A DNA stretch of 64,000 nt from Taeniopygia guttata. Lineage: Eukaryota; Chordata; Aves; Passeriformes; Estrildidae. The notes under the pieces were generated by a model. It searched no databases. It saw only the letters and a program-made list of their open reading frames with translations, and was not told where the DNA came from. The stretch spans positions 115,277,501-115,341,500 of the forward strand of contig NC_133026.1 in the NCBI RefSeq assembly GCF_048771995.1. The letters are read 5' to 3'. Both the position numbers and the translations under genes were made by a program. The first letter of the stretch is position 1, and each line of letters begins with the position of its first letter. This document shows, piece by piece, positions 9,501 to 22,877 of this stretch.

Positions 9501-12500
9501 GCAACTTGGCTTCTTCTCTGGATGCTGCTCTGTAACTGTTTCAAAACACTCTGGTTGTTTTACTGCCCTTATGCTAAATGCACTCTCCTTAAAAAAAAAA
9601 AAAGAAAAAAAATGAGGGATACAACTTAAGCATTTTCTTTTAAAAGTTGAAACTCGATAAAAGGGTGCTAGTTACCATAAAAGCTACTGTTTTAGTAAAA
9701 CATTGTAACACATGACTTTGAAAGCTTATTGCCATGTGGGAACTAACCAGAAGCCCTTGCTGGCATGATGTAGGGCTCTCTTTGCTCTGTAGTGACCTAT
9801 ATAGCTATTTTGGGTGTGGTTTTGCTTGGCTTTCATGGGAGCTGAGTCGAACCTTCCTCTGACATAGACAGTTGCTGTGACAAGAGGGCCTTGAGGGGAA
9901 TGGTGGGGAATAAATAACTTTGGGAATCAATTGTCTGGAAAAAATCATTGCAGCCAAAATGTCTGCCCTCTTCCTAATGGTTCTGGGGGGAAAATAAAAT
10001 TTCACTTACATGGTCCTGATCTGGAGCTTATTCTGTTCAGGTTTCATTTAAATATGAGCTTGTGTTTGGGGAGAGCAATGCAGCAATTTACCTGCCTAGG
10101 AGTAGCTGGCATATGGCAAATCTAGTGATGGATAGTTTTGGAAACACTTTATTTTAATGTCCTTGAGCCACTTTTTAAGCTGTTCAGCTGAGCTTTCTGC
10201 TTACTGCTAGAGCTTCCAACAGGTAGCTAGCTTTAATGTTTCTTGGTGATTTTGGAAGAAATTGACCTCCCCACAGTTTATTTTGATCTCTATCTACAAA
10301 GCAAGTGTCACTTAAAACATTTTATGGAGTTGTACATCAGATGTACAAAGTAGGATTCCTTCTGTGCAGCAGACGCAGTCCTGCTCTGAAAACAAAACTT
10401 TTTATTTCTTCTTCCTGCCCATTCTACTCCCCTCCCCCCAGCTTTCCCATAGATTTTGTTCCTCTTCAGGTTGTGCCTTTCCTGTTGGGTTTTTAATCTT
10501 TTTTCCAATTCATACTGCTTTCTGTTTGCTTAATGGAGTTGTGTTTTCTTGCCAGCCCTACATAATTAGGATATGTGGCAAAATAAACATGTGTTTCAGC
10601 TCCTAATGCTGCTTTCTACCAAAACCATGGAGAATGCCTAAGCTGGTGTGGGGAGGGCTGTCTGGCTGCACCAAATCTTGATGAAATCTCATGTTAGTCC
10701 CTGGATGCTGTCATGGCAAGGGAATGGGTAGCAGCAGACAGCCAGAGCAGGGGGCTGCTGCAGTGTGCTGGCAGCTTCCCAAAGGTTCTTCATGACCCTT
10801 TCAAGAGGAAAATCCTCTTGTTTCAAGTTTTGTTTTTGTGAAAGTGACATTCCCCCATCTTTTAATAGTGGATAGATAGAGCTGTTGTGGCTTCTCTTGC
10901 TCTATGCACTGAATAGTTGTGAGTGGGGAGGGTCTAGTTCCATGACAATTTTGAAATGGACATAGCCATTGTGGGCTATCCCTTGCCAAGCAGAGAAGTT
11001 TGGGGTGTGGGGAGCAGCTCCTGACTCCTGATTGTGAAAGAAATAGGGGAGCTTTGGAGACCAGGAACTATGTGACCTATGTGGTAAAGCAGATCAGAAC
11101 ATGGAGCAAGGCCAAGGAAGACTTTAATAAAGGCACTTTTGTCCTTGATCTTAAAATAGGAAGCCTATGGATTTATTTACAGGGTAAACAGGATTTGTTA
11201 AGTGGCTAGTCACTATGTGCAAAGGAATACTGGTCATTCTTTGGGAGAGAATTCAAGTGAAGACTAAAGCTGAGCTGAAAGCTCGAATTTTAGAAGTTTA
11301 GACATCAGTAATAGGACAAAATATGGAGAAAGTCTTCATCACAGAAAGCACTGAGGTAGGTAGTGCTGTTCTGGGAAAAATGTGAAACAAGCTCTTACAT
11401 AATAGAAACTGAGAAACTCAGTTCAAGTCTTAGGTATTAACTTGGATGAGCTAGTAAGTGGGAAATCTGAGTTGATGACAAGTTATGAGAAAATATTCTT
11501 TGCTTCAAAGAGGATCCATCAATGTAGCTGTTGAGATTGAAATCCAAAGCTGAAATGCTACTTGGTAAAGTGTCTTGCAGGAAAGCATGTGTCAGTCTGT
11601 ACTGCAGAGAAAGGCAGTTTAGTATTTCTTCAAGTTGAAGATTAACAGCCAGAAAGGCAATACAACTGACCTGGTTTGTAATGCTCGATAGAAGGAGGAT
11701 TGAGAGAAGGAGAGTAGTGATGAGGCTAACAGATATTCAGAACTAATTCTGATAAGGCTGAGATAAAAGTGCATGATGGTGAGAGACTGGTAAATTTCAA
11801 GGATGCATGTTAATTAGTTGTTCAGGGTGTAACAAATGTTTTCAAAACCTTACCTGTTTCTGGACAGGAGAGCCTGTCCAGGATCAGGCATCCCAAGTAT
11901 CCTCCTGCTTGAAGTTCTGTATTTTAATGTGTATTGTTTTCTCATGGGGGATAAGAAATACTGAAACAACCATAACTGCAGTTACTGTCTTGACATGAGA
12001 TCTGAGATGATGATTATATTTTTTTGTCTCAACTGTCTGGTATATATCTAGGCAAGTCCTTTGGATTTTTTAGAATGTGCTCTGCTTTGTGCTGCTTCTG
12101 GATTGAAGTAGCTGCTTGTTGGATTTAGTGGTTTATTGCAAGGCAAAAAGCAGGCAGCTCATCATCTCCAGTTCTTGGTTTGAAAGGTACTGGGACTATG
12201 TTGCTAGTTTCTGGAGAGAGCAGGCAGCTTCACAGGGTGGTGTAGTTGTGTCAGGATGGCTTAAAGGAAGGCCCTCTGACGTAGTAACCAGAGCCTATGT
12301 CAGTTCAGAGATTCCTTTAAACTCTGATGAGGGGACTCTCACTAAGAGTATAATTCTTGCCTTGAGTTCTTTTAACCATGAAGAATTAAACTGAGAGTTT
12401 ATAGTGAGCAGCTTACTATCTCTCTTGATTTAGGAAGGAATCATTCAGAAAGTGAGTTAAATAGGGGTTTCTGGACTGCCTCAGGATGTTAGTCTGGGAG

Positions 12501-13099
12501 AGAACTGCTAAGTAATTCAGTTTATTTATCAGTACCGTTGTGAGGTGTCTGCTGTGCTTTGCATTCACTCAGCTCTATAAGTGGAGTACAGCCTCACTCA
12601 TCTTCACTTTAATCATCACTCTTTCGTTGAGGGGAAGTGAATAAGCAGGCTTCAGCTTCACTTCCCTCTTATTTCTGTATTGATCTCTACAAAGGTACGT
12701 TGTCATTTTCATTTTTTTCTTTTTCTTTGTACAGAAGTAAGAGAAACGTGCTTCTTTAATTCTGTTGTAATCTTTACAAGAGTTACTGAAAAAAATTTGC
12801 CTATTTCACCTGCATTTCTCCTTACTACAGTTCTGCAGTATTCCCCAGCCCATGCTGTTTTCTCTCACAGAAGTGACTCTTGGTGAACATACTTTCACAG
12901 TTCAAACAGGATTTGAACCTTGTGGCAGCCATGCTGAAGGAAGGGGTTGTTTTGTACGAATGGCATGGCTGTTGGAAGTTTCAGCTTGTTACAGGCAGCA
13001 CTAGGACAGAAACTTATCTTACAGCTTGGGTCCAAGGATCTTTGTAGTGCGTAGTAAGTCTTAGAAGTTGAGCTTATTAGATGTTGCTTTGAAACTCTT

Positions 13100-13114
13100 A
13101 AAAAAAAAAAAAAA
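13100..13114 (+). repeat. Poly-A run
   Basis: A single long A run followed by an A/G-rich stretch stands out in the mostly T-rich + strand. No retrotransposed sequence is recognised immediately upstream. Confidence 0.7.
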
Positions 13115-15118
13115 AGAAAGAAAAATGGAAGGAGGGTGTTTGTGAGGCTTTTCACTTACCATGGCTAGAATTAGAGAAATGTTGTGGTTAAGGTGACTGA
13201 ATTCTTGAACAGTGAGTTCTCAGGGAAGTAAGTTAAGGCCTCACACCCCATTTCTACCCCCTGCCCAAACCATGACTACTTAATTTTGTGAGGTTAAAAA
13301 ATTGGCTACACAAAAGATGGCAGGTGAAAGAAAATGCTTCCATTGGTGTTCTTGTAAGAAATTTCCCTAATGCTGTGATTTAAAAGATGAATCTCCTTAA
13401 TCTCTTTCTCTTCTTCACCTTTCTCTGTCTCCTCTCTCAAAAGAAACCAGGACTCTTGCCTTTCTGCCTGCCTTTCTGGATGGACACCCTTTGGCTTGTC
13501 ACTGGTTCACATGTGACTTCCCTGAGATTGTCGCATGACCAGTGGCACAACTGGACTGTGCAGTATGGGGCTGGTTGGGCAATGCAGATTTTGGCTGTCT
13601 AAGGAACTGGAGTAGGAGAGGTTCTTCGAGGTGGATATTTGTGTCAGCTGGGATGCAGGCTGTGTGCCTGAACTTGTCCCCTGGTGGGGTTTCTGGGATC
13701 TGCTGCTGTCTTCCTTTGTGTGCCTGTGTGTCATCACTTGGAGTTTGGTGGTGTGTTCTGTGGCTGCCCAGCGTTAAGATTTTAGGTGGGAAGCTGGTAG
13801 GGTCAGGAAGGCTAAAAATCCCTGCTCTAATTTGACAAGGTGTAATGCTGGGGCTGTTCTGGGGCAGGGTGCTTTTTTTCTTCAGCTGGAAGCAGCTGTT
13901 TCTGTGCTGAGGAGCCTCCAGGTTGGCAATGAACTTTGAATAGTGAGATCGATTCAGTGTGGGAGTGATACATTTGCTACACCTTGACTTCTGTCTTCTG
14001 GAGTGAAACAGCACATCTGCAGCAGGCAATCCATCACATAGGGAGGCAGATTAACCCATGGACAGAAATCACTGGGCAGAAAACCTGGGGACTAGGCAGC
14101 TGTAGCACCTACTTCCACCTTGTTGGCTTGACTGCCTCCTTCCCTCAAGGTGCTTTCTCTGAGGCACATAACAGCTGTCCTCTGGTAGGTTTATTTTGGA
14201 TACTGGTGGCAAAAGTTGCTGTTTTCTGCTTATCAAAAATACCCTCCTTGTCTATGATATCCTTGATATTATGTTTGTAAGAACTTCTTTTCTTCTGATA
14301 GAATATTATACTTAAGTCTGTGTAAGAGTCTTTTTTTTTTTGTATGATAAGTTTTTTGTAGCTCTGAAGATATCTGAAAGCTGTTGAATGTTGTCTTCTG
14401 GTCCATCTAATAATTTATAAGTCAGGGTATGGTTTGAGAAATGCAGTGAGCTAATTTAACTGGACATTGTTCTGAAAGGAGAAGTTTCCTCTCTGCCTTT
14501 GTCCTCCTGCACCCCAACTCACAACCACATGGCTCTGCTACTTTTTCTGGCAGCAGTGCTTGTCAGGTCCTTCTGTGAGCTACTTTAGTTCACCAAAATG
14601 GCAGATAAATAAGTCTGTAAAATGGAGAGCATTTTGCTGTTGTAATGAATCAAACTAGCTCATAAAAGGATCTGATGAACACCAGAGCTGGTACTAAGGA
14701 TGAGGGGGGCCGCTGGCTTGGAGAGCAGCAAGCCCTTTTCATCTTTTCATTTTGGTGGCAGTGAGCAAGTGGATTGGATCAGTTGCCTGGGAACCTTCAT
14801 GGGAGAAAGAGAAATAGAGTAATCATCTGTGAAGCAAAGGACACGAAAAGAAAAATGTGCTGGCCCAAGTTAAAATGGATATTAAAATCTGTTTATTCCA
14901 TTGATGCTATGGATTGCATATTATAAATTGGTTAGAATTAATAATCCACTAACCAGAAATCAGTTTTCCTCTTCAGGTAGGAAAACAAAAGCCTGAAAGA
15001 TTTAGTAATGTATAAATAACTTGTTTGCTCTTTCAAATGTGAAGTATTTAATCTTTGAAACATTTTTTTCACAAGAAAGGAGGGGAGGGGGCTGTTGTTG
15101 GTTATGGGTTGGTGGAGG

Positions 15119-15168
15119 TTTTTTTTGTTTTGTTTTTTTTGTGGGTTTTTTTTTGGTTTTTTTTTTTG

Positions 15169-15198
<30 letters not shown>
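15119..15198 (+). repeat. T/G-rich simple repeat
   Basis: About 80 bases consist almost only of T and G, in TTTTG and TTTG-like units. It is a low-complexity tract with no recognisable element on either side. Confidence 0.9.
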
Positions 15199-15199
<1 letters not shown>

Positions 15200-18100
15200 A
15201 AGCTTGGAATCCTCCATTAGATTCATTAGCTTTGAGTCAATTTGTCTGTCTCAAATTTTATCAAGTCAGTGTTGTTTCAGTGTCATCAAGTTTCATCAGT
15301 CAGTAATTCAGTGGGTTCCATTATTCAGAGTATTCCCAACTATTTACATTTTCCTGCTGGTTCAAGATGGAATGAGTGCTTTGTCCTAGTAGGTGGCTGA
15401 GACTGTTACTTCCTATCATAGTCTTAAGCTTTTTGATACTGAAATGAATGCACTCCTGCATGTTAAAATTGGTGGAAAAAAAGTACATTGCAAGTCAAAT
15501 AACATGCTGCTTAGTCACTTCTGTAATACTGTGCTCTTGCTGCTCTCCAGAGAGAGAAATGGGCAGTTTACATTGTGTTCCTTAGCAGAGGAATGAACAC
15601 CTTACAAAAAGTCAGGGATTCTGACTGCAGCTTCTGTTCAATCCACCTGTCAGCTTGAAGTGACTCTTTCACCATAGAAGCAACATGGCATTAGAAGCTG
15701 CTTGCTTTCTGAAGAGCCCTGGCTCTTTTTGTCAGCTTACTTGTGTATATTGCCTGCAGTGTGACAGAAAGGGGCTTCTTGGCAAGTGGAAGACTGGAAG
15801 CCCATGCTGTCCTTCCTGTTTTTCTCAATATCTAGGCAATTGTATGTGTGTTAACAGAAAGTAAATTCTTGCCATAGTTACAAAAAACCCAAACCTTCAT
15901 GTAGTGCACCTTCTAGATTCCTTTCCTTGGGCTTTACATCTAAAAAATTATTTTTCAGGGTCTACAGGGGATGGCAGGAGGTGCAGGAGAGGGGGTTTAC
16001 AGAATCTATCTTATGAGCATTTTAAGCTGCATTTGGTGCAAACTGTGGAGTGGTGGCCCTGACTAGCGTTGTGTGTGTTCAGAGTGAATATTGTAGTTAC
16101 TAAAAGCAGCTTGTTTACATTAGGAATTGTATGTGCTAGCTCTAATGGGCTTTAGGAAGCCCAAAGCACAGCTGTAAAACATCTGTCTCTGGGACCAGAT
16201 CTTGTCTGTCTGATGAGTTGTTGTCCTTCATTTCATGTTCACATTTACACAAGAAATAAAGCTTTTTTTTTTTTTGAGATAGAAAAGTTCTTCAGCCATC
16301 CTGCTTGAAGACTGGTTTGTACTTGAAAGGCTATCATGCTGTTTTCTTGAACACAGGACTTAAAATAGTGACTCAGTATTAACTTAACTCCACTTCCTCT
16401 TTAATCCGATCATCTTGGTGCTATATGACCTTACAACACCTTAATTTAAAGGCTGCTTATTCCAGTGGATTACATTTGGAGGTGTCTGGTGTGATAGGCA
16501 TTGCTACAGGAAGGGCTTAAAAGGAACTTAAGCATTGCCTCAGAAAAAAATAAAAACCCCAAGGTGTTGGAATAGGAGTAGCGAGGGTATTTTTCCACTT
16601 TGGGATGATTGCTGTTGCTGGTAATGGACAAGGCTTGCTCTGAAAGAGCAAGAGAAATTTTGAGCATATAGTTCTGCTGTATCATAAGAAAAAGTACATT
16701 CACTTCCAGTGAGTGAATTTGATGCTCCCTGTCTTAATTACACATGGAAGTGTTAGAAGGAAAAATATCTGTTTAGTTCATGCATTTCTGAGTGCTCGGA
16801 TGGTTTTTCTTTCTTTCAAGGCCCGTGATCTGAACAGGTGGTTGGAAACCAGGACCCAAAGTGCTACTCCAAACTGGCGTGCCAGGTTCATAGTGATGTG
16901 CTTTGTGTCTGCCATATTGGGATGTGTAAGAGTTGCTGATTACCAAGCAGCACTCGGCAGAGGATCTTGGTTCTTTACCAAGTGTTAATGCTGTCTTGCT
17001 ACTGCACTCGTGAAGTAGATAAATGCCATCCTTAAAAGGAGAGTTGGTCTGACATTCAGCACTTAAAAAAAAAAAAAAACTGTCTTAAATGTTTAGAGTC
17101 TGTGTTTGTACAGACTGCTGTTTTTCAAAATTTGTCTTCTTCCTTTAAATATTTTTCTTAGTAGTAAATTCTAAACAATTGTATTTTGTGTATTGATTTT
17201 AGGGACCATAAGCTTCCTTCTTGTCCTATACAGTTTCTTAAATAAACTCTGCCAAATAGTCTGCCATAATATGTTGAGCTTTGGCTTAGAAGTAGGAAGA
17301 GTTCAGAGAGTGTACTGTCTACTCTGTGCTAGTAGCCATTTTGGCTCACATTTTTTGTCAGGTTTTTCTTCCATATCAAGTCAGGTATTTAATCTGACTA
17401 AACTAAACTGAAGACAAACAGATTGCATGTTGCCTGTGATCTGAGGGTTATGGGAGTTTTACCTGTGAAAACTTGAATAATTTAGAGTCCTTGAAAAGAA
17501 ACCACTGAAATGTTCTGCTTTGTTTCTGACAGAGGTCTAGCAGAAGGTCTGTTCTACATTGGGAATATGCTGCTGCCTTCAAGCTTGGGCTGTGCTCAGC
17601 ACAGAATGGCAGCAGCGCCTTCCATGGACTGGAGAAAGCAGGGGTTGGCTGGAAGGTGCAGAGAGACTGGGTTCTTCCATTGCTTAGAGAAGCAATTGCT
17701 GTGCCTTTGCATTTGCAGAGGGAAAATTCTGTGCCCCCAGTTCAGGAGATGGGCATGGTCCTCACTTTATAGGTAATAGAGAGGGTTTGTTTTCAGCAGC
17801 TAAGATGTTGCACAATGACTTGTGGATTGGAACCAAGGATTGAATTCAGTCTTCCAGTAATTCCTTTAAGTGCTTAACCTAAATATGTTGTAGTTATTTT
17901 AAGTACCTTTTTATAACAGTTGTAAAGCTTCAGGCCAGTGCTTTGAGCTGATATTATCTTTTACAACTGCTGTTTAAATCAGGAAAAGTATGAATATTTT
18001 AATTTTTTCACCACTTGGTGCTGTTTTTAAGTCTTTTTCCTTCAAACATGAAAAGACTGTTGTAATAAAAGTTCAGTATTCCTAATACTCAGTGTATAAC

Positions 18101-18654
18101 ACAGCTTTGATTTATTAAAATAATACTTTTTTCAGTTGTTAAAAAAATGAACTTAAAATGCACTGGAGGTACTGAGTACCTCCAGAGATGTACTGTATGT
18201 GCTATAGTGTTTAGTATTATCAGTGTTTATGTTTCTTTTTTTTTCACTCCTTTAAGGGTTGCAACCAGATCATAAACTCTCTCTAAATTGTCTGTTGTTG
18301 GAATAGGGATAATCTTTTATACATGATCAGTAGAATTTCAGCAGACTCTAATGCAGTTTTGGGTGTCCTTGTCTCCCTCATGTTGTGGTCCTCTAAAGTG
18401 TTGTAATCTCACTCACATTCTTGAAGTACTGGTAACATGGACTGAAATACAGTATCTTCATGAAAGGAAGGTGAAATGTTATACTGGAAATGGTGTATTA
18501 TTGAAGTAGCATAGTTGTCAACACCTATTAAAACCATGTTGTGAATATCATCTTTCTTTTTTAGTACCAGAGGTCTGAATCCTATTTCATAGCGATCAGG
18601 GTAGAGGCTATCCAGAAACAGGGTAAGCCCCTTAGCCTCCACAGCTCTGCTGCT

Positions 18655-20500
18655 CAGAATTGTCTTGGAAAAAGTGATAGGTAATGCTTAATGGATTTCT
18701 CTTGCATGAATTCATCTAGTCTTCTCTTGGTCTGTGTAAACTCTTGGCTTCCATTGGGACTGTGCAATGAGTTCTGCAGCTTAAGTACACATTGTATGAA
18801 GAACTGCTTCCTTCTATTTGTTTTATTTTGAACCTACCAGCTGCTGGTTTTGTTTGATGTTCTCTAGTTTCCTTGTTAAAAGAGGAGAACAGTGGTTCAC
18901 TGCATAACTACCTGTTCAATGCTGCTCTTGATTTTGTAAACTTTTTTATTCTCTTCCTGGTTGGCCCTTCTTGAGGCTGAAGATTCTGAAGGGTATTCAA
19001 ATGCCTGTCACCCCTCTCTGGTCCATCAGTAACTTAAATTTTGAAGTGGAAGTGAGAAGAGCAAACACGGTCACTGTAGCAAGATATAAATACCTCATAG
19101 ACTTGTGTATCCCATTTCTTGTGCAATTCTGTGCTGGTTTTTTTTATCTCTTTTTTCTTAAACATTCTTAGTGTTCTGTTTGCTCTTGTTACAAATCTTG
19201 TTTTCCTAGACTATTTATTCTAGCTCCCAAATCAAGGCTCAGTAAAGTGTATGTAAAAAATTCAGATTGTATTTTCTCATGTGTGTTGCTATCTATTTCC
19301 TTTCGCTGCATCTCATCTGCAGTTTATTACACCTTCAGTGGGTGTGATGAAGGTCTGCTGCTTCTTGCATAGTTTATTTTAATTTTTAGCAAAATGAACT
19401 TGTTAATACTATTAGCAAACTCACTTCAAAGTTCACCTGTTTCTGAATCTTTTATATGCATGCTGTCAGTGCAGGTCTGGATGGGGGCTGGGTGATGTTT
19501 CCTAACATTCATTTCCTGATTTGAAGTGGTTACTTTCACCCATGTGAAGATCTTCCCTCCTTTGCTGTTGTAGTTTAGTTTCTTTAGGAACCATTGCTAG
19601 GGGACCTTTGTTCAGCAGCTGGCATGTGTTTAGCTCATCCAGGTTAGCTCAGATTTTGGCCACTTACCAATTGCTTCAGTGAAATCTCCTGTACTGGTAA
19701 GACAGGACTTTGCTGTGGGAAAGCATCAGTGTCACTTCTGTGGTCTGTACTTTGGGATGTGCCCGTGTTTCTTCTATTTTCAGCTTGCAGACTTGCTGGT
19801 CTGTAGTTCTGGGCAGGCTAAAGGTACGACCACCTTTCAAAACTGATGCACAATTGGCAACAAGGCAGTGTTGGAACGCGAGATACTATGTGGCATAGTG
19901 GACAGATAGGCTGTTTTATCCTTCAGCTCCTCAGAACTCTTGGTGAATGCCATCCTGCTCTTGGTGAGTGCATTGCTGACTGCTGCTGTTTGTTTGGGTT
20001 TGACCAAAACTGCCTCTGAGGATTAATATGCCAGAAAATATGAAAGCTTGCCTTAGCTTCTTCAATGATAGCAGATGCAGAAAACTTGTAATTTTTATTT
20101 TCTTGGAATAATTCTTTCCTGTCTTGGTTGTTTATTAGTCCAGTGGATTGTCTAGCAGGCTCCCTATACCTGGCATTTGTGAAAAGACGTTTTATGACTT
20201 TGCTCCTCTAGGAATGTATCTTTGTTTTAATTTTACTTGCTAATTCCTGTGGTCCAATTTATTCTCCTCTTCTTGAGAAGTGTTCTTACTGATAGCCTCC
20301 CCAGCCTGAGGTTAAACTGTGATGGATTTTTGTCCTCATGTCTCTGCATTTTCAATATAGTATTTTTTGTCTGTTGTCCGTAAATGTTTTGTCCAACTGC
20401 CTGATTTTGTTTCTCTTACCAAGGTCTTCCTCATTGTAATGTTTTTTTCTCTTTGAAAGTAAGCACTCCAATGATGCATTTTTGTTGTTTATTCCTGTTT
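18655..20500 (-). mobile_element. Old CR1/L3-like LINE, decayed
   Basis: Reading the + strand, the order of phrases matches the reverse complement of the ancient CR1/L3-type LINEs widespread in amniotes. These include the segment around the AAACTCTTGGCTTCCA phrase (about 18738), the ACTGCTTCCTTCTATTTG phrase (about 18800), a TTAGCAAACTCACTTC phrase (about 19410), the CTTGCTGGTCTGTAGTTC segment (about 19790), the CTCAGAACTCTTGGTGAATG segment (about 19930) and a block near 20150-20240. The element is therefore on the minus strand with its 3' end at the left. It is heavily mutated with no usable reverse-transcriptase frame. Boundaries are approximate; recognition is from memory of the family. 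Confidence 0.6.
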
Positions 20501-22520
20501 TAGGAATGCTAAGCTTAAATATATTTAATGGATTTCATTAGCAGTAGCCATGAATCATGATAAAGTCAAGTCAAATATGACAGGAACAGATTTGAATCAT
20601 AATATAATTTTGTAATGTTTAAATAATCCATGTTCTAGTTAAATGGGGCAGTGTTGCCCTTTGTGCTTCAGTATTAACTTCATATAAATCGTTTGATACA
20701 TACTGTTTAAATGCTTTTATACGGTAAATTCTTCTTGCCAGCAAACCAGTCACCTTACCAAGTTGTACAAATGGGATGGAAATTTATTCTGAATGCCACT
20801 GATTTATTTAGGAATAAGACAAAGTATGTGACTGTGTCCTTCAGTTATAATTCCCCATCAATTGTAAATTGATGTGTTTGTTCATATATACAGTATAAAA
20901 CTGTATTACAATCAAGCTGCAGTTATCATGGGAGCCATAACTTCTACTTTTCTTTTTCTTGGCTCTCTGTGTAAAAAACTGTACTGTACTATATTATTTA
21001 ATTGTTTAATACTAAGGTCTCTCTGTTTTATCATAGTATGTGACATGCTACAGTACCACCCTGTATAAAAACCTTTGGTGCTTGAAGCAGTGGTGGAACA
21101 GTAAGAGTTTATTCATGACTTCATGTATAGCTGTATAAGCACCATATTTAGAATAACTTTTGCACAAATAATAACCACTTCATACTGCAAGATTTTTGAG
21201 AATTATGTTGCTTTGCTTAGCTTGGAGAATGACTTGGAAAGACATAAGTCTGTAAATCTGAAGTCATGGGCATCACTGTTACTTCTGTGTTTAATTTGAT
21301 AGCTTGTGTTAGGGAAGAGGCTCTCCTGAAAGTTACTTGCTCTTTTAAAGTAGTCTGTAACATGTGCTCACACAGTATTTTAGCATAAGCAACTGAAATT
21401 TGAGGAATTTTATACTAAAGTTAATGGGAAAAAATGTTGGCTGTATTAAGAACATGAAATATTTAAGAACTCCTGTTCATGAAAGTAGGTGAACTGGTTT
21501 TATAGAGAAGTAGCAGTTACATTTTCATAATAGATGCTCTGAAGAGTGCTAACTATGAGTTCATAAGATGTAGAAATAAACAGAATTTTAAAAGATCTTA
21601 CAAAATCATTTTTTTCTTTAACAGGTTTGCAGGTGTCATGAAAGGCTTGTGCCTATTTCAGTTGTTGAGGAGTTGTGATCCTACTTTGCTAAGTTAATAT
21701 TTAAGCTTTCTCATGAAACCTACTACAGCTCCTAGATAGCATGCCATATGTACAAAATAAATTAATCAGTTGTTTTGTTATCTACTTAAAAGTTAAATTG
21801 CAATCAACGTCTGTACAGGTGAATTTGTTGAGGGTAACAGGAAAAGGAACTATGCAGAAATGCAGGGTTTGTTTTAAGAAAAGATAGAGGAATTTTAGGA
21901 TGTGGTCATTTCTTCTTTCAACTAATACAAGCAAAGCACCTCAAAGAAAGTGAAGAGGTGGTTTTCTGTTTGCAAAGAAAAGGTTGGTAACAGAATTTGA
22001 AGTAACAAGAGTTGAAACTAATCCAGCCTAAACACAATTAACAGCAGCGTGTTCTGGCATGGTAAATTCTCTTAGGTGGTGTTTAGTGAATGGCTGCTCT
22101 TGCCATTAATTTTTGTATCTCTTCCCTAACTAATGCATTTTGAATTTCACCTACTAAGTAACTTTCATGAAGAATAGAGGGGAAATCTAGAATTTGTTTA
22201 AAAGCTCAGTAGTTGTGCAGTAGTAGGATGTATCTCTGCTATTGGAAGATGGCAAGCTATCAGTCATTTAGCACTGAATTTTAAATGGAATAGGTGCTTT
22301 TATAGGCTGATTGATTAGAACGCATTGCTTATAGGCTTGTTAAAAAATGTCACTAGCAAATTTGAAGTGAAAAAATGGCATGAGCACTATTGGGGATTTT
22401 GTCATGGGCTTTGAATAGCTGATAAGCAAAACAAGGTGTTGTAATGCTTTTGTTTTCTCTCTTAATCTTTTTGTCCCCTATCCTCCCCCACATACAGGAT
22501 TTTGAAAGTGGCACTGGGAA

Positions 22521-22531
22521 GGGGGGGGGGG
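22521..22531 (+). repeat. Poly-G run
   Basis: Eleven consecutive Gs occur in AT-rich intron. It is a simple homopolymer of the kind prone to length error in assembly and sequencing. Confidence 0.8.
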
Positions 22532-22811
22532 AAGGTCTTAATCTTGTAGCATGAACAAAGCTATGGCTCTTCAGTTTTTTGCCCCTGTTTCTTTGATGCT
22601 TCTCAAAGGCATATATCACTTGTATTCCCTCCATCCCCAGTAATAAGGCAATATCTTTTGCGGGCTTTTAAAATGCCACCTTTCTGTTCACCAGATACAT
22701 CTTTCAAATAAGTTTGGTGTTGATGATTTAATGATCTTTTAGTATTATCTTAATTTTAATCAAAAGGATATATGTGTTGATCAGTGGCATGAGATGATAT
22801 CATGTGCTTTG

Positions 22812-22877
22812 TTTTAGAGGATTGGAATTAAATGATCTTTAAGGTCCCTTTCAACCCAAACTATTATATGATTCTGT
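22812..22877 (+). mobile_element. Short CR1 3' tail
   Basis: The block has the typical CR1 end: TGATCTTTAAGGTCCCTTTC, then CAACCC and an ATTATATGATTCTGTG terminus. It is in the same orientation as CHD7. Only about 65 bases of the 3' UTR remain, consistent with the extreme 5' truncation usual for CR1. Confidence 0.8.

Larger units (their letters stand above)
5761..18654 (+). other. CHD7: Intron 1, unique sequence with simple repeats
   Basis: This part of intron 1 holds no supported gene. It has T-tracts near its start (5916-6183), a SOX-like inverted repeat at 6567-6577 in a stretch resembling conserved non-coding DNA (about 6340-6700), a purine-rich block at about 11000-11800, and a T/G simple repeat at 15119-15198. 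Open frames reach at most 176 codons and show no domain. I recognise no interspersed repeat here. Confidence 0.6.

Noticed and set aside
13499..14029. 176-codon minus-strand frame in intron 1
   Set aside because: It is the longest intronic frame but Ser/Thr/Gln/His-rich without a domain, with no promoter, splice or poly-A context. It is likely chance.
18409..18642. 77-codon minus-strand frame beside the old LINE
   Set aside because: It does not match a LINE protein I know and has no splice or start support. It is most likely chance or LINE 3' flank.
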